The notes under the pieces are model-generated. The model searched no databases. It saw only the letters and a list, made by a program, of their open reading frames with translations, and had not been told where the DNA came from. The position numbers were made by a program, and so were the translations under genes. From positions 186,001 through 250,000 of the forward strand of contig NZ_CP064654.1 in assembly GCF_015529805.1 (NCBI RefSeq): a stretch of DNA of 64,000 nt, written 5' to 3'. Shown here piece by piece: positions 1-8,008 of the stretch. Position 1 is the first letter of the stretch, and each line of letters opens with the position of its first letter. Source of the stretch: Qipengyuania soli. Its GTDB lineage: Bacteria > Pseudomonadota > Alphaproteobacteria > Sphingomonadales > Sphingomonadaceae.

Positions 1-919
1 CATTGATCGCAGGGATCAGCTTCGCACGAAGCCGGTCGGCCGTGTCCTCGCCCACCGGCACGACGACAGGCAGCGCCATGCAGCGCTCGCCCGCCGAGCC
101 GAAGGCCGCGCCGGCGAGGTCGTTGACCACCTGGTCAAGATCCGCGTCGGGCATGACGATGCCGTGGTTCTTGGCCCCGCCGAAAGCCTGCACGCGCTTC
201 GCATTCGCCGAGCCGCGCGAGTAGATGTACTGCGCAATGTCGGAGGACCCGACGAAGCTGATCGCCGGAATGTCGGGATGGTCGAGGATCGCGTCGACCA
301 TCTCCTTGTCGCCATGGACGACTTGCAGCAGTCCTTCCGGCGCGCCGGCCTCGATGAAGAGCTCTGCGAGGCGGACCGGCACGCTCGGATCGCGTTCGGA
401 AGGCTTGAGGATGAAGGCGTTGCCCGCTGCAATGGCCATGCCGAACATCCACATCGGGATCATCGCCGGGAAGTTGAACGGAGTGATGCCCGCGCCGATG
501 CCCAGCGGCTGGCGCATCGAATAGACGTCGATGCCGGGCCCGGCGCCCTGCGTATATTCGCCCTTCAGTGCCTGCGGGATGCCGCAAGCGAACTCGATCA
601 CCTCGAGACCGCGCTGGATATCGCCGTGCGCGTCGTCGACCACCTTGCCGTGCTCACTCGACAGAAGTTCGGCGAGTTCCTGTTTGTGCGCTTCGACGTG
701 GCGCTTGAATTCGAACATCACACGCGCGCGCTTCTGCGGGTTGGTCGCGGCCCATTCGGGCTGGACCTTCTTTGCCGCATCAACCGCGCGCTGCAGCAGC
801 GCCGCATCGCCGAGGGCGACCTCGGCCTGGATTTCACCCGTCGACGGGTTCCAGATCTTGTGGGTGCGGCTTGCGGTTCCGCCGGCTCCGCCGACGATGA
901 AATGGTCTACCTGACGCAT
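1..919 (-). CDS. mmsA: Methylmalonate-semialdehyde dehydrogenase (CoA-acylating), N-terminal part
   Basis: The gene starts at ATG 917-919, behind a GGAGA ribosome-binding site, and runs off the left edge, so about 306 of the usual ~500 residues are present. The product is an aldehyde dehydrogenase of the MmsA branch. Near its N-terminus is the cofactor-loop region around PFNFPAMIPMWM, and near the visible end is the catalytic cysteine motif FGSAGERCMA. The family oxidises methylmalonate semialdehyde to propionyl-CoA in valine and pyrimidine catabolism in the cytoplasm. The product could feed the acyl-CoA carboxylase encoded at 8-11.5 kb, although that link is inferred. The missing C-terminus prevents checking of the CoA-binding residues. 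The family call is firm from the length of the matching N-terminal two thirds. Confidence 0.9.
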   Translation of the reverse strand, partial: MRQVDHFIVGGAGGTASRTHKIWNPSTGEIQAEVALGDAALLQRAVDAAKKVQPEWAATNPQKRARVMFEFKRHVEAHKQELAELLSSEHGKVVDDAHGDIQRGLEVIEFACGIPQALKGEYTQGAGPGIDVYSMRQPLGIGAGITPFNFPAMIPMWMFGMAIAAGNAFILKPSERDPSVPVRLAELFIEAGAPEGLLQVVHGDKEMVDAILDHPDIPAISFVGSSDIAQYIYSRGSANAKRVQAFGGAKNHGIVMPDADLDQVVNDLAGAAFGSAGERCMALPVVVPVGEDTADRLRAKLIPAIN

Positions 920-1040
920 GGGAATCTCCTCTTGCGGCCCATCTAGAGATGTGTGCGCCACAAGCAAGGGAGGAGCGCGACAGCGCGGGTCACAACGACG
1001 TTGACCGGGGCGGGCACCTGCGGCAAAGCGCCGCGCACAG

Positions 1041-1114
1041 GCGGGTATGATGTAATGGTAGCCTGTCAGCTTCCCATGCTGAACGCGCGGGTTCGATTCC
1101 CGCTACCCGCTCCA
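1041..1114 (+). tRNA. tRNA-Gly (anticodon CCC)
   Basis: A 74-nt cloverleaf is readable. The acceptor stem is GCGGGTA paired with TACCCGC, the D-arm is short, and the anticodon loop TTCCCAT gives anticodon CCC. The T-arm is CGGG around GTTCGATTC, and CCA is genome-encoded at the 3' end (1112-1114). A TTGACC element at 1001-1006 could be its -35 box, but no clear -10 is visible. The next gene starts 62 bases downstream, so the tRNA is probably a single-gene unit. Confidence 0.96.
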
Positions 1115-1176
1115 GCCGCCCTTCCCATCATCACAGGTGCATTATAGGGTGGCCCCAGCAACTGCTTGGAGCGACC

Positions 1177-1425
1177 ATGTCGATCTTTACGGACCATCCC
1201 AACTCAGTCGGCGAAAGCTATGGCGAGCATATGTCGAGCGCCTTCAGTTTCGGGTCGCGGATGTTCGTGGGGAGCCTCGCCTGTTTCGTGCACGGCATTT
1301 TTCCCTTCTGGTTCAAGGGCAACGGCAGCAGGACGGTCCACGATTTGTCCAAGCGCATGATCCATGGCCGCGACAAGTTCGATGGCAAGGCCGCGCATAC
1401 CAAGCCGGCCGATTGGTGCATTTGA
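1177..1425 (+). CDS. DUF6356 family small protein
   Basis: This 82-residue protein begins MSIFTDHPNSVGESYGEHM and has one hydrophobic stretch near residues 29-46, followed by a basic tail containing GSRTVHDL. The pattern TDHPxSVGESYxEHM, a central hydrophobic segment with CxVHGxFPF and then GSRTV matches the DUF6356 proteins common in sphingomonads, whose function is unknown. It may be a membrane-associated or small membrane protein. It sits between tRNA-Gly and an alpha/beta hydrolase that starts 49 bases downstream on the same strand, so co-transcription is possible. Reading of the family is from memory of its pattern. Confidence 0.85.
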   Translation: MSIFTDHPNSVGESYGEHMSSAFSFGSRMFVGSLACFVHGIFPFWFKGNGSRTVHDLSKRMIHGRDKFDGKAAHTKPADWCI

Positions 1426-1474
1426 GCCGCCACGCTCTTTCTGCTCGATAGGCTTGGGGGCAGGCTTGGACCGC

Positions 1475-2410
1475 ATGGTTTCGCAACAGTCCGACGACGA
1501 CGGCAGCCTGCTTGGGCGCTTTAACGGTGCAAAACCCCCGGCGGCGGAGTGGTTCACCGAAGCGCTCGCCATTGCTCCGGAGCGATCGCATTTCGAAGTC
1601 GACGGCGCGCAAATCGAGCTCCTGACATGGGGCGAAGTGGGCAAACCCGGCCTGTTGTTCCTCCACGGCAATGCCGCCCATGCCGACTGGTGGAGCTTCA
1701 TTGCCCCCCTCTTTGCCGACGACTTTCGCTGTGCAGCGATCTCGTGGTCAGGCATGGGGCGCTCCGACTGGCGCGAGGCCTATGCGATCCCGACCTTCGC
1801 CAGGGAAGCGATGACCGCGATCGAAGTGGCAGGGCTAGCCGCTTCGGGCGAACCGCCGGTGATCATCGCCCATTCCTTCGGCGGCTTCCCGACGATCCAC
1901 ATCGGTGCATTCCATCCCGACGTCGTTGCAGGCGCGATCCTCGTCGACTCGGCGCCGCCCAAGCCAGGGCAGGGGCCTCCACCGCGCCTTGCGCAGGGCC
2001 GCGATCGCAATCCCCGATATCCGACGCTGGAGGCAGCTTTGCGCCGTTTCCGGTTCCTGCCCGAACAGGACACCGGCATGCCCGAGATCATCGACTGGAT
2101 GGCACGCAATGCCCTCCACCAGGTTCCCGAAACCGGGGATGACCCGGGCGGCTGGACCTGGCGCTTCGACCCTCGCTTCTGGAAGAAGTTCGCACCGGTT
2201 CCCTTCGGTGTGAAGGTCGGCATACCGATTGGCATCATCATAGGCGCGAAGTCGGCGCTGTTCCCGGAAGGGAGGCTCGAGGAACTTCAGGCGTTGCTTT
2301 CCGATTGCCGGTTCTCGACCGCGATAGAGGACGCGCATCACCACGTCCTCGTCGACACTCCGCTCGAACTCGTGGCGGCAATCCGCGAGGGTCTGCAGCT
2401 GCTGCGCTAG
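1475..2410 (+). CDS. Alpha/beta hydrolase
   Basis: This is a 311-residue hydrolase of the alpha/beta fold. The oxyanion-region motif LFLHGN lies at residues 61-66, the nucleophile elbow AHSFGG carries Ser134, and a late histidine cluster (EDAHHHV, about residue 295) supplies the catalytic His. The frame is open further upstream, but ATG 1475 gives a normal N-terminus, whereas the upstream start at 1364 would overlap the DUF6356 gene by 62 bases. No signal peptide is seen, so the protein is probably cytoplasmic. Substrate cannot be inferred. Its stop lies one base from the stop of the convergent dehydrogenase. Confidence 0.88.
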   Translation: MVSQQSDDDGSLLGRFNGAKPPAAEWFTEALAIAPERSHFEVDGAQIELLTWGEVGKPGLLFLHGNAAHADWWSFIAPLFADDFRCAAISWSGMGRSDWREAYAIPTFAREAMTAIEVAGLAASGEPPVIIAHSFGGFPTIHIGAFHPDVVAGAILVDSAPPKPGQGPPPRLAQGRDRNPRYPTLEAALRRFRFLPEQDTGMPEIIDWMARNALHQVPETGDDPGGWTWRFDPRFWKKFAPVPFGVKVGIPIGIIIGAKSALFPEGRLEELQALLSDCRFSTAIEDAHHHVLVDTPLELVAAIREGLQLLR

Positions 2411-2411
2411 C

Positions 2412-3206
2412 CTATTTCGGCGGCATGCGGATCCCGCCGTCGAGGCGGAACTGGTGCCCGTTGATATAGGTGTTGCGCGCGATCTCGATGATCAGCGAGG
2501 CGAATTCTTCCGGATGGCCGAGACGCTTGGGGAAGGGCACCGAGGCGTTGAGCTGCGCCCACATTGCCGGATTGCGGTCCTTCATCCCCAGCATCAGCGG
2601 AGTCGCGAAGATGCCCGGCATGACCGAGTTCACGCGGATGCCAACATCCATCAGGTCGCGGGCCATCGGCAGGACGAGGCCGTTCACGCCCGCCTTGCAG
2701 CTGCCGTAGATGACCTGCCCGATCTGTCCGTCCTGCGCCGCGACGCTGGCGGTCAGCGTGATGCAACCGCGCTCGCCATCCTCGTTGAGCGGTTCGGAAT
2801 TGGCCATGCCGAGCGCCGAATGGCTGGCGATGCGATAGGAAGAGACGAGGATGCCTTCAGCCCCGAAGGCATAGTCCTCGGTGGCGAGGCGTTTGTAGCT
2901 CCCGGTTTCCTTGTCCCAGCCCAGCGTCTTGCCCCGGCGGCTGGTCATCGCGCAGTGGACGGTTACGCGTTCCTGGCCATGAGCGGCTCGGGCCTTTTCG
3001 AACCCGGCAACGACCGAATCCTCGTCCGTGATGTCCACCCGCGCGAAGGTGCCGCCGATGGCTGCGGCATGAGCTTCGCCCGCTTCTTCGTTGACGTCGA
3101 AGATCGTCACCTTGAGGCCCGCATCCGCCAATGCCTGCGCGCTTGCTTTCCCGAGGCCCGATGCGCCGCCTGTCACCACCGCTGCCATGCCTGCCGTCAG
3201 TTCCAT
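2412..3206 (-). CDS. SDR family dehydrogenase, 3-hydroxyacyl-CoA dehydrogenase type-2-like
   Basis: This 264-residue short-chain dehydrogenase/reductase has the NAD-binding motif TGGASGLG at residues 12-19. Its catalytic residues are Ser154 in TASVAAQDGQIGQ, Tyr167 and Lys171 (YGSCK). The TASVAAxxGQxGQ segment is characteristic of type-2 3-hydroxyacyl-CoA dehydrogenases (HSD10), so oxidation of a 3-hydroxyacyl-CoA during fatty-acid or branched-chain degradation is the likely role. The segment that is normally VNCAG reads VHCAMTS (residues 83-89), so the conserved Asn-Ala-Gly is altered. The start ATG 3204-3206 follows a purine-rich GGGAGAGAGAGA site. A longer open frame upstream lacks SDR character and is ignored. 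Confidence 0.87.
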   Translation of the reverse strand: MELTAGMAAVVTGGASGLGKASAQALADAGLKVTIFDVNEEAGEAHAAAIGGTFARVDITDEDSVVAGFEKARAAHGQERVTVHCAMTSRRGKTLGWDKETGSYKRLATEDYAFGAEGILVSSYRIASHSALGMANSEPLNEDGERGCITLTASVAAQDGQIGQVIYGSCKAGVNGLVLPMARDLMDVGIRVNSVMPGIFATPLMLGMKDRNPAMWAQLNASVPFPKRLGHPEEFASLIIEIARNTYINGHQFRLDGGIRMPPK

Positions 3207-3289
3207 TCTCTCTCTCCCAGCTCTTTGTCTCTCGTGCGAAACTGCTATCGCATGCCGAGAGCCATAGCCAGTGGAGCCGTCGCAGAACC

Positions 3290-3853
3290 GTGACAGCATT
3301 TCTTTTCGCCCTTCTTGCCGCCTTTGCCGCCGGTTCCGGTGCGCGCGACCAGGTGCTCGTCGGCACATTGCGCGACCGCCTGGGTCAATCGGGTGGACTG
3401 CTGGTGACGGGGTTGGCCACGGCACTGGCCACCGCCTTGATCGCGGCATGGTGCGGAGCGCTGATCGGCTCGACCATGTCCAACGACGCTTCGACCATGT
3501 TCGTCGCCATTGCCATGCTGGTCGCCGCCATCGAGTGTGCGCTCCCGCGCCGGCTGATCTCGCCCGACGAGCCGACACGGTCGCTGGGTGCCATCGGCAT
3601 CGTTCTGTTCGCACGCCAGCTCACCGATGCTGCGCGGTTTCTCGTCCTCGCCGTTGCGGCGGCCTATGCCGCGCCCGAGATGGCCGCAGTCGGAGGCGCT
3701 GTCGGCGGAATGGTCATTGTCGCGATCGGCTGGACGCTCGGAAAGGACGGTCTCGACCGGTTGCCGCTCCGCACCATCAGGCATTTCGTTGCCATCTTCC
3801 TCTTCCTCGTCGCCGTATCGACTGCGCTTTCGGCCCGCGGCATCATCGGGTGA
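3290..3853 (+). CDS. Small integral membrane protein, possibly TMEM165/GDT1-like
   Basis: This 187-residue, strongly hydrophobic protein has about five or six predicted membrane segments. I chose GTG 3290 because the sequence becomes a typical membrane N-terminus there (TAFLFALLAAFAAGSGARDQ). An ATG at 3131 would overlap the divergent dehydrogenase. Two similar halves, one with GSGARDQ and one with ARQLTDAARF, recall the duplicated E-x-G-D-[KR]-[ST/Q] motifs of the TMEM165/GDT1 (UPF0016) cation transporters, but the acidic residues are not conserved. The assignment is therefore tentative. It is divergent from the SDR gene, with 83 bases between starts. Confidence 0.6.
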   Translation: MTAFLFALLAAFAAGSGARDQVLVGTLRDRLGQSGGLLVTGLATALATALIAAWCGALIGSTMSNDASTMFVAIAMLVAAIECALPRRLISPDEPTRSLGAIGIVLFARQLTDAARFLVLAVAAAYAAPEMAAVGGAVGGMVIVAIGWTLGKDGLDRLPLRTIRHFVAIFLFLVAVSTALSARGIIG

Positions 3854-3880
3854 ACCGATTACCTTGACCGGTTGAAATCG

Positions 3881-3907
3881 GGAAACCCGTTCAGCCCTTC
3901 CTGCGTT
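3881..3907 (+). promoter_or_regulatory. Possible EcfG-type (general stress) promoter of dps
   Basis: GGAAAC at 3881-3886 and CGTT at 3904-3907 are separated by 17 bases. This resembles the alphaproteobacterial EcfG consensus (GGAAC, 16-17 bases, CGTT), with one extra A in the -35 element. It lies 38 bases upstream of the Dps start, and Dps genes are common targets of that sigma factor. The call rests on the motif alone. Confidence 0.3.
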
Positions 3908-3944
3908 GGATGTTCGAACACGAAATCCACGAAAGGTTGGGACC

Positions 3945-4406
3945 ATGGCCAAGGCTGGCGACAATTCGAAGAAGGAACTCATCGCGGCACTTAACGGGGT
4001 GCTCGCGGATACCTACGCCCTCTACATCAAGACCAAGAACTTCCACTGGCACGTCGCGGGCCCGCGTTTCCGTGACCTTCACCTCATGTTCGACGAGCAG
4101 GCGCAACAGCTGTTCGGCACTGTGGACATCATTGCCGAGCGCGCGCGCAAGCAGGATGGCGACACGCTCACCTCGATCGGTTCGATTGCCAAGCACACCA
4201 AGATCAAGGACCAGGACTCGACCTCGATCGGCCCGGACAAGATGGTCACCGAACTCAAGGGCGACAATGAAACGCTGCACGAGCGCCTCGAAACGCTCAA
4301 GGACGCGGCCGAAGCGGCGAATGACAACGCCACCAGCGCACTTGTCGACGAATGGATCGACGCCTGCGAGGAGCGCATCTGGTTCCTTCGCCAGACCGCC
4401 AAGTAA
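3945..4406 (+). CDS. dps: Dps family DNA-protecting ferritin-like protein
   Basis: This 153-residue four-helix protein begins MAKAGDNSKKELIAAL. Ferroxidase-site residues of the Dps family are visible: His34 in NFHWHVAGP, His46 and Asp50 in LHLMFDE. The mini-ferritin oxidises and stores iron using hydrogen peroxide and may coat DNA; the short Lys-containing N-terminus is compatible with DNA binding. The start ATG 3945 lies behind GAAAGGTTGGG. An in-frame ATG at 3906 gives a longer product without family support. A possible EcfG promoter lies just upstream, and a perfect 16-bp palindrome follows the stop codon directly. Confidence 0.93.
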   Translation: MAKAGDNSKKELIAALNGVLADTYALYIKTKNFHWHVAGPRFRDLHLMFDEQAQQLFGTVDIIAERARKQDGDTLTSIGSIAKHTKIKDQDSTSIGPDKMVTELKGDNETLHERLETLKDAAEAANDNATSALVDEWIDACEERIWFLRQTAK

Positions 4407-4422
4407 GCGAATAGCTATTCGC
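4407..4422. repeat. Perfect 16-bp palindrome after dps
   Basis: GCGAATAG followed directly by CTATTCGC forms a perfect two-fold symmetric site that begins at the base after the dps stop codon. With no loop it is a poor terminator hairpin and looks more like a binding site for a dimeric protein. It lies 59 bases upstream of the pgl start, so it may serve as an operator for pgl. No factor is identified. Confidence 0.55.
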
Positions 4423-4432
4423 ACGCGCATCG

Positions 4433-4462
4433 GGCCGCCTTCGCCATTGGGCGTGGGCGGCC
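4433..4462 (+). terminator. GC-rich hairpin between dps and pgl
   Basis: GGCCGCC (4433-4439) pairs with GGCGGCC (4456-4462) across a 16-base loop. It is followed by TTGGTG rather than a T-run. It could weakly terminate dps transcription or form a structured leader of pgl. Evidence is the inverted repeat only. Confidence 0.3.
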
Positions 4463-4480
4463 TTGGTGTATGGAGAGCGG

Positions 4481-5101
4481 ATGGCTCAGGTGGAAATTAT
4501 CGAAAGCGCGAGCGACTCGGCGATTGCCGACTGGCTGGCAGTGCAGATTGCCGATGCGCTCAACGCAGGTGAGGGGCCGGTGACCATCACTGTCCCCGGC
4601 GGGTCGACCCCGTTTCCGATCATGGAATCGCTGCTCGACCACGATCTCGACTGGACGCGTCTTGTCGTCTGGCCGGGCGACGACCGCGTCGTGCCGGAGG
4701 ACCATCCCGCATCCAACACCGGCAAGCTGCGCGACCTGTTCGAACCTGCGGGAGCCGAAGTAGTCACTCTGTCCGAGATGGAAGCCGTGCCGCACTTCAC
4801 GCTGGCGTGGCTGGGCATGGGCGCTGACGGCCATATTGCCTCGCTGTTCCCCAATACCGATCCGCGGGTGGACGAACCGCAGCAGGTGGTGCGGCTCACG
4901 CCGGACCCCCTGCCGCCCGAGGCACCCTTCGACCGCATCAGCCTGACCATTCCTTCGCTGCTGGCAAGCGACCAGCTGGTCTTCGTCATCCGCGGCGAGG
5001 AGAAACGCGCCGTTCTCGACCAAGCCATTGGGGGACAAAGCGATCTTCCGGTTGCGCGGCTGCTCGGTGCAGCTAGACAAAAGGTGACATGCTTCACCTG
5101 A
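4481..5101 (+). CDS. pgl: 6-phosphogluconolactonase
   Basis: This 206-residue protein is a member of the glucosamine-6-phosphate isomerase/6-phosphogluconolactonase family. It has the sugar-phosphate loop PGGSTP at residues 39-44 and the signature LGMGADGHIASLFP at about 111-124, whose Asp-Gly-His supplies the catalytic base. It hydrolyses 6-phosphogluconolactone in the oxidative pentose-phosphate or Entner-Doudoroff route. The start ATG 4481 is preceded by GGAGAGCGG; an upstream in-frame start at 4463 adds six non-conserved residues. It overlaps the downstream Nudix gene by 13 bases, implying translational coupling. The usual partners zwf and edd are not in the window. Confidence 0.9.
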   Translation: MAQVEIIESASDSAIADWLAVQIADALNAGEGPVTITVPGGSTPFPIMESLLDHDLDWTRLVVWPGDDRVVPEDHPASNTGKLRDLFEPAGAEVVTLSEMEAVPHFTLAWLGMGADGHIASLFPNTDPRVDEPQQVVRLTPDPLPPEAPFDRISLTIPSLLASDQLVFVIRGEEKRAVLDQAIGGQSDLPVARLLGAARQKVTCFT

Positions 5102-5559
5102 TCCCGAAGCCGCTCCATCGGCTTGCCCTCACCGTCGGCCATCGCCTGCGCCATCATTGGCGCAAGGCGACCGGCGTCACTGGCGAGGGCGTTTCGGTGA
5201 TTGGACGCGACTTCGACGGCCAGATCCTGTTGGTCCGGCATAGCTACGGGCCGCAGGGCTGGTACTTCCCGGGCGGCGGAATCGGGAGAAATGAAATGCC
5301 CGAGGATGCAGCCCGGCGCGAATTGCGCGAGGAAGCGAACTGCCCGATCGAAGGGCTCAAGCTCGTCGGCATCATCGAGGAGGAATTGTCGGGCGCTCCG
5401 CACCGCGCGCACATCTTCGAGGGCGTGGTGAACACCATGCCGAAGGCCGATGGCCGCGAGATTGTCGAAGCCCGGTTTTTCCCGACCCATTCGCTGCCCG
5501 AACCGTTGAGCCCGCGGACCAAGGCCCGCCTGCACCTATGGCAGGCACGCAAGAGCTAG
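5089..5559 (+). CDS. Nudix hydrolase
   Basis: This 156-residue protein has a Nudix box at about residues 62-85 (GGIGRNEMPEDAARRELREEAN). The metal-binding REXXEE core is intact; the usual glycine after EEx is Asn. Nudix enzymes cleave nucleoside diphosphates linked to another group, and the substrate is not predictable here. The N-terminus is basic. The start codon lies inside the end of pgl (13-base overlap). Its stop overlaps the convergent dinB stop at the shared CTAG 5556-5559. Confidence 0.9.
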   Translation: MLHLIPKPLHRLALTVGHRLRHHWRKATGVTGEGVSVIGRDFDGQILLVRHSYGPQGWYFPGGGIGRNEMPEDAARRELREEANCPIEGLKLVGIIEEELSGAPHRAHIFEGVVNTMPKADGREIVEARFFPTHSLPEPLSPRTKARLHLWQARKS

Positions 5560-6674
5560 AGCAGGCTCAACTGCGCATCCGGGCGCGACTGCTCGGCTTC
5601 GCCGTCACCTTCAAGTTTCGACAGTGTAAGCCCCATCAGCCTGATCGGCATGGGCAGCGGCAGGACCTCCTCCAGCAAGGTTCGTCCGATGGCGGCGAAC
5701 TCGGCCTTCGTTTCGATCGGCCGGTCGACCGTCTTCGCGCGGCTGAAGATCTGGAAGTCGGTGTATTTCATCTTCAGCGTCACCGTCCGGCCCTTGGCCT
5801 CGGCGCGCTCGATATAACCCCACACGATGTCGATGATGTCCTCCATCGTCTCGCGCAGTTCGCTGCCCGATGACAGGTCGCGGTTGAAGGTCCGCTCCCC
5901 GCCGACCGACTTGCGGATGCGGCTTGAGCGCACCGGCCTCAGGTCGATGCCCCGCGCGGCGCGATAAAGGTAGTCGGCGAAGCTACCGAAGTTCGCACGC
6001 AGCCACTCGATGTCCTTGAGCGCCAGGTCGCCTCCGGTCTCGATCCCGAGCCGCGCCATCTTCTCCGCGCCCTTGGGTCCGACGCCGTGGAACCGGCGGA
6101 TGGGCAGCTTTGCGACGAATTGCGCGCCTTCGCCCGGGCGGATGACGCACATCCCGTCCGGCTTGTTCTGGTCGCTGGCGATCTTGGCGAGGAACTTGTT
6201 GTAGCTCACCCCGGCGCTCGCGGTGAGCTTCGTCTTGGCGCGGATTTCCTGCCGAATCAGTTCGGCAATGCGTGTCGCGCTGCCGATGCCGAGCTTGTCC
6301 TCGGTAACGTCGAGATACGCCTCGTCGAGGCTCAGGGGTTCGACGAGGTCGGTGTGGTGGTGGAAAATGGCACGGATTTGCCGGCTCGCTTCCTTGTAGG
6401 CATCGAAGCGGTGGCGGACGAAGATGAGGTCGGGACACAGCCTCTTGGCAGTGACCGAGGGCATGGCGCTGCGCACGCCGAACTTTCGTGCCTCGTAGCT
6501 CGCCGCCGCCACCACACCGCGTCCGCCCGAACCGCCCACGGCGACCGGCTTGCCCCGCAATTCGGGATTATCGCGCTGTTCGACGCTGGCGAAGAATGCG
6601 TCCATGTCGACATGGATGACCTTGCGCAGGCCGTCCGCCTCGCCGTCCTCATCCGTGTCTTTCGCGTCACTCAT
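5556..6674 (-). CDS. dinB: DNA polymerase IV (Y-family)
   Basis: This 372-residue protein has the Y-family N-terminus HVDMDAFFASVEQRDNP (residues 21-37), with the metal-binding Asp at residue 23. The catalytic SLDEAYLD lies at 115-122 and the palm/thumb motif SYNKFLAKIASDQNKPDG follows. It is an error-prone translesion polymerase that extends mismatched or damaged primers in the cytoplasm. I chose ATG 6672-6674; a TTG three codons upstream also lies in frame. No C-terminal QLxLF-like clamp peptide stands out, but the last residues AQLSLL could be the beta-clamp-binding peptide. No LexA-type box is evident in the short divergent spacer. Confidence 0.95.
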   Translation of the reverse strand: MSDAKDTDEDGEADGLRKVIHVDMDAFFASVEQRDNPELRGKPVAVGGSGGRGVVAAASYEARKFGVRSAMPSVTAKRLCPDLIFVRHRFDAYKEASRQIRAIFHHHTDLVEPLSLDEAYLDVTEDKLGIGSATRIAELIRQEIRAKTKLTASAGVSYNKFLAKIASDQNKPDGMCVIRPGEGAQFVAKLPIRRFHGVGPKGAEKMARLGIETGGDLALKDIEWLRANFGSFADYLYRAARGIDLRPVRSSRIRKSVGGERTFNRDLSSGSELRETMEDIIDIVWGYIERAEAKGRTVTLKMKYTDFQIFSRAKTVDRPIETKAEFAAIGRTLLEEVLPLPMPIRLMGLTLSKLEGDGEAEQSRPDAQLSLL

Positions 6675-6739
6675 AGCAACCAAGATAGGCCGACGGGTTG
6701 CAAAGCGGAACCTTGTCCGTCACCTGCCATTTTGTGCGC

Positions 6740-8008
6740 ATGCGAAGAGAAGTCCTTGCCAGCGGTGAACAGCCGGTAATCGCCGCCGCCCCCAAGAGGC
6801 GGATCGGCGAGCGCGAGCTCATCTGGATGATGGCGCTGCTGATGGCGTGCAACGCTTTTGGCATCGACGCCATCCTGCCTGCGCTCGACAGCCTTGCGAA
6901 CAGCTTTGCCGTTGCCGGCAATGACCGCCAGTTCGTGGTCGGCATCTACCTCCTCGCCGGCGGTATCGGTACGTTGATACCGGGAGCATTCGCCGACCGC
7001 TACGGTCGTCGTCCGGTACTTTTCGTGGCCCTGGGCTGTTACATCGCACTCTCGCTGGCCTGCGCGGCGGTAACGAGTTTCGACCAGTTGCTCTTCCTGC
7101 GCGCTTTGCAGGGGTTCTTCGCGGCGGGCATAATCGCCCTGCCGCCCGCCATCATTCGCGACCGCGTGGGCGGAGACCGCATGGCGCGGTTGATGAGCCT
7201 TATCTTCGTGATCTTCCTGCTCGTGCCTGCCGTCGCACCGAGTATCGGACAGGGCGTCCTGCTGCTGTTCGGGGACTGGCGGTGGATATTCGTTTCGATG
7301 GCCGTGCTCGGCGCCTTAATGACGACATGGGTCTATTTCCGCCTGCCCGAGACCCTTCACGAGGAAGACCGGCAGGATATCGAGATATCGCACATCGCCA
7401 GCAACATGCTCAGTGCAGTCTCGTTGCGCGCGACCATCGGCTATACGCTGGCGAGTTCGCTCGTCTTCGGGGCGCTGTTCGGCTTCATCAATTCCTCGCA
7501 ACAGCTGATCGGCGAAGCCTTCGGCGCGGGCGAGATGTTCCCGCTGCTCTTCGCCATCTGCGCGGGCTGCATGGCGATCGCCAACTGGACCAATAGCCGC
7601 ATCGTCGAGCGCTTCGGCGCGCGGCGCGTGAGCCACACGGCGCTGTTCCTGTTCATCGGCGTCGCAGGGCTGCAGTACTATTTCGCCCACCAGCCGGACG
7701 AGGACCTGTGGACTTTCGTCCCCCTGATGGCTGCCAACATGAGCCTGCTTGGGTTCATCGGAGCAAACTTCGGATCGATCGCGATGCAGCCGTTCAAGCA
7801 CATTGCCGGCGCCGCATCGAGCGCGCAGAGCTTCCTGCGCATGACCACCGGTGCGCTGCTCGGTGCGACTGTCGGCTATGCCTATGACGGCAGCGCCCGC
7901 CCGCTGGCGACGGCGCTGCTGCTGGCGGCGCTGACGAGCCTCGCCTTCGTGCTCTATTCCGAGCGCGGGAAGCTGTTCGGGCCGCCTGAACCCGACGATG
8001 AAGACTAG
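6740..8008 (+). CDS. MFS transporter, Bcr/CflA-like drug exporter
   Basis: This 422-residue protein has twelve predicted membrane segments. The MFS signature between helices 2 and 3 reads GAFADRYGRRPVL. The early motif NAFGIDAILPALDSLANSFAV, with its D in the first helix, is typical of the Bcr/CflA drug:proton antiporters. The likely role is export of small toxic molecules across the inner membrane; substrates are unknown. The frame is open from 6698, but ATG 6740 fits the family better. It is divergent from dinB (65 bases apart), and its stop overlaps the stop of the carboxylase beta-subunit gene at CTAG 8005-8008. Confidence 0.88.
   Translation: MRREVLASGEQPVIAAAPKRRIGERELIWMMALLMACNAFGIDAILPALDSLANSFAVAGNDRQFVVGIYLLAGGIGTLIPGAFADRYGRRPVLFVALGCYIALSLACAAVTSFDQLLFLRALQGFFAAGIIALPPAIIRDRVGGDRMARLMSLIFVIFLLVPAVAPSIGQGVLLLFGDWRWIFVSMAVLGALMTTWVYFRLPETLHEEDRQDIEISHIASNMLSAVSLRATIGYTLASSLVFGALFGFINSSQQLIGEAFGAGEMFPLLFAICAGCMAIANWTNSRIVERFGARRVSHTALFLFIGVAGLQYYFAHQPDEDLWTFVPLMAANMSLLGFIGANFGSIAMQPFKHIAGAASSAQSFLRMTTGALLGATVGYAYDGSARPLATALLLAALTSLAFVLYSERGKLFGPPEPDDED

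Noticed and set aside
1364-1474. Longer N-terminus for the alpha/beta hydrolase (start at 1364)
   Set aside because: It would overlap the DUF6356 gene by 62 bases and adds a non-conserved basic stretch; ATG 1475 is simpler.
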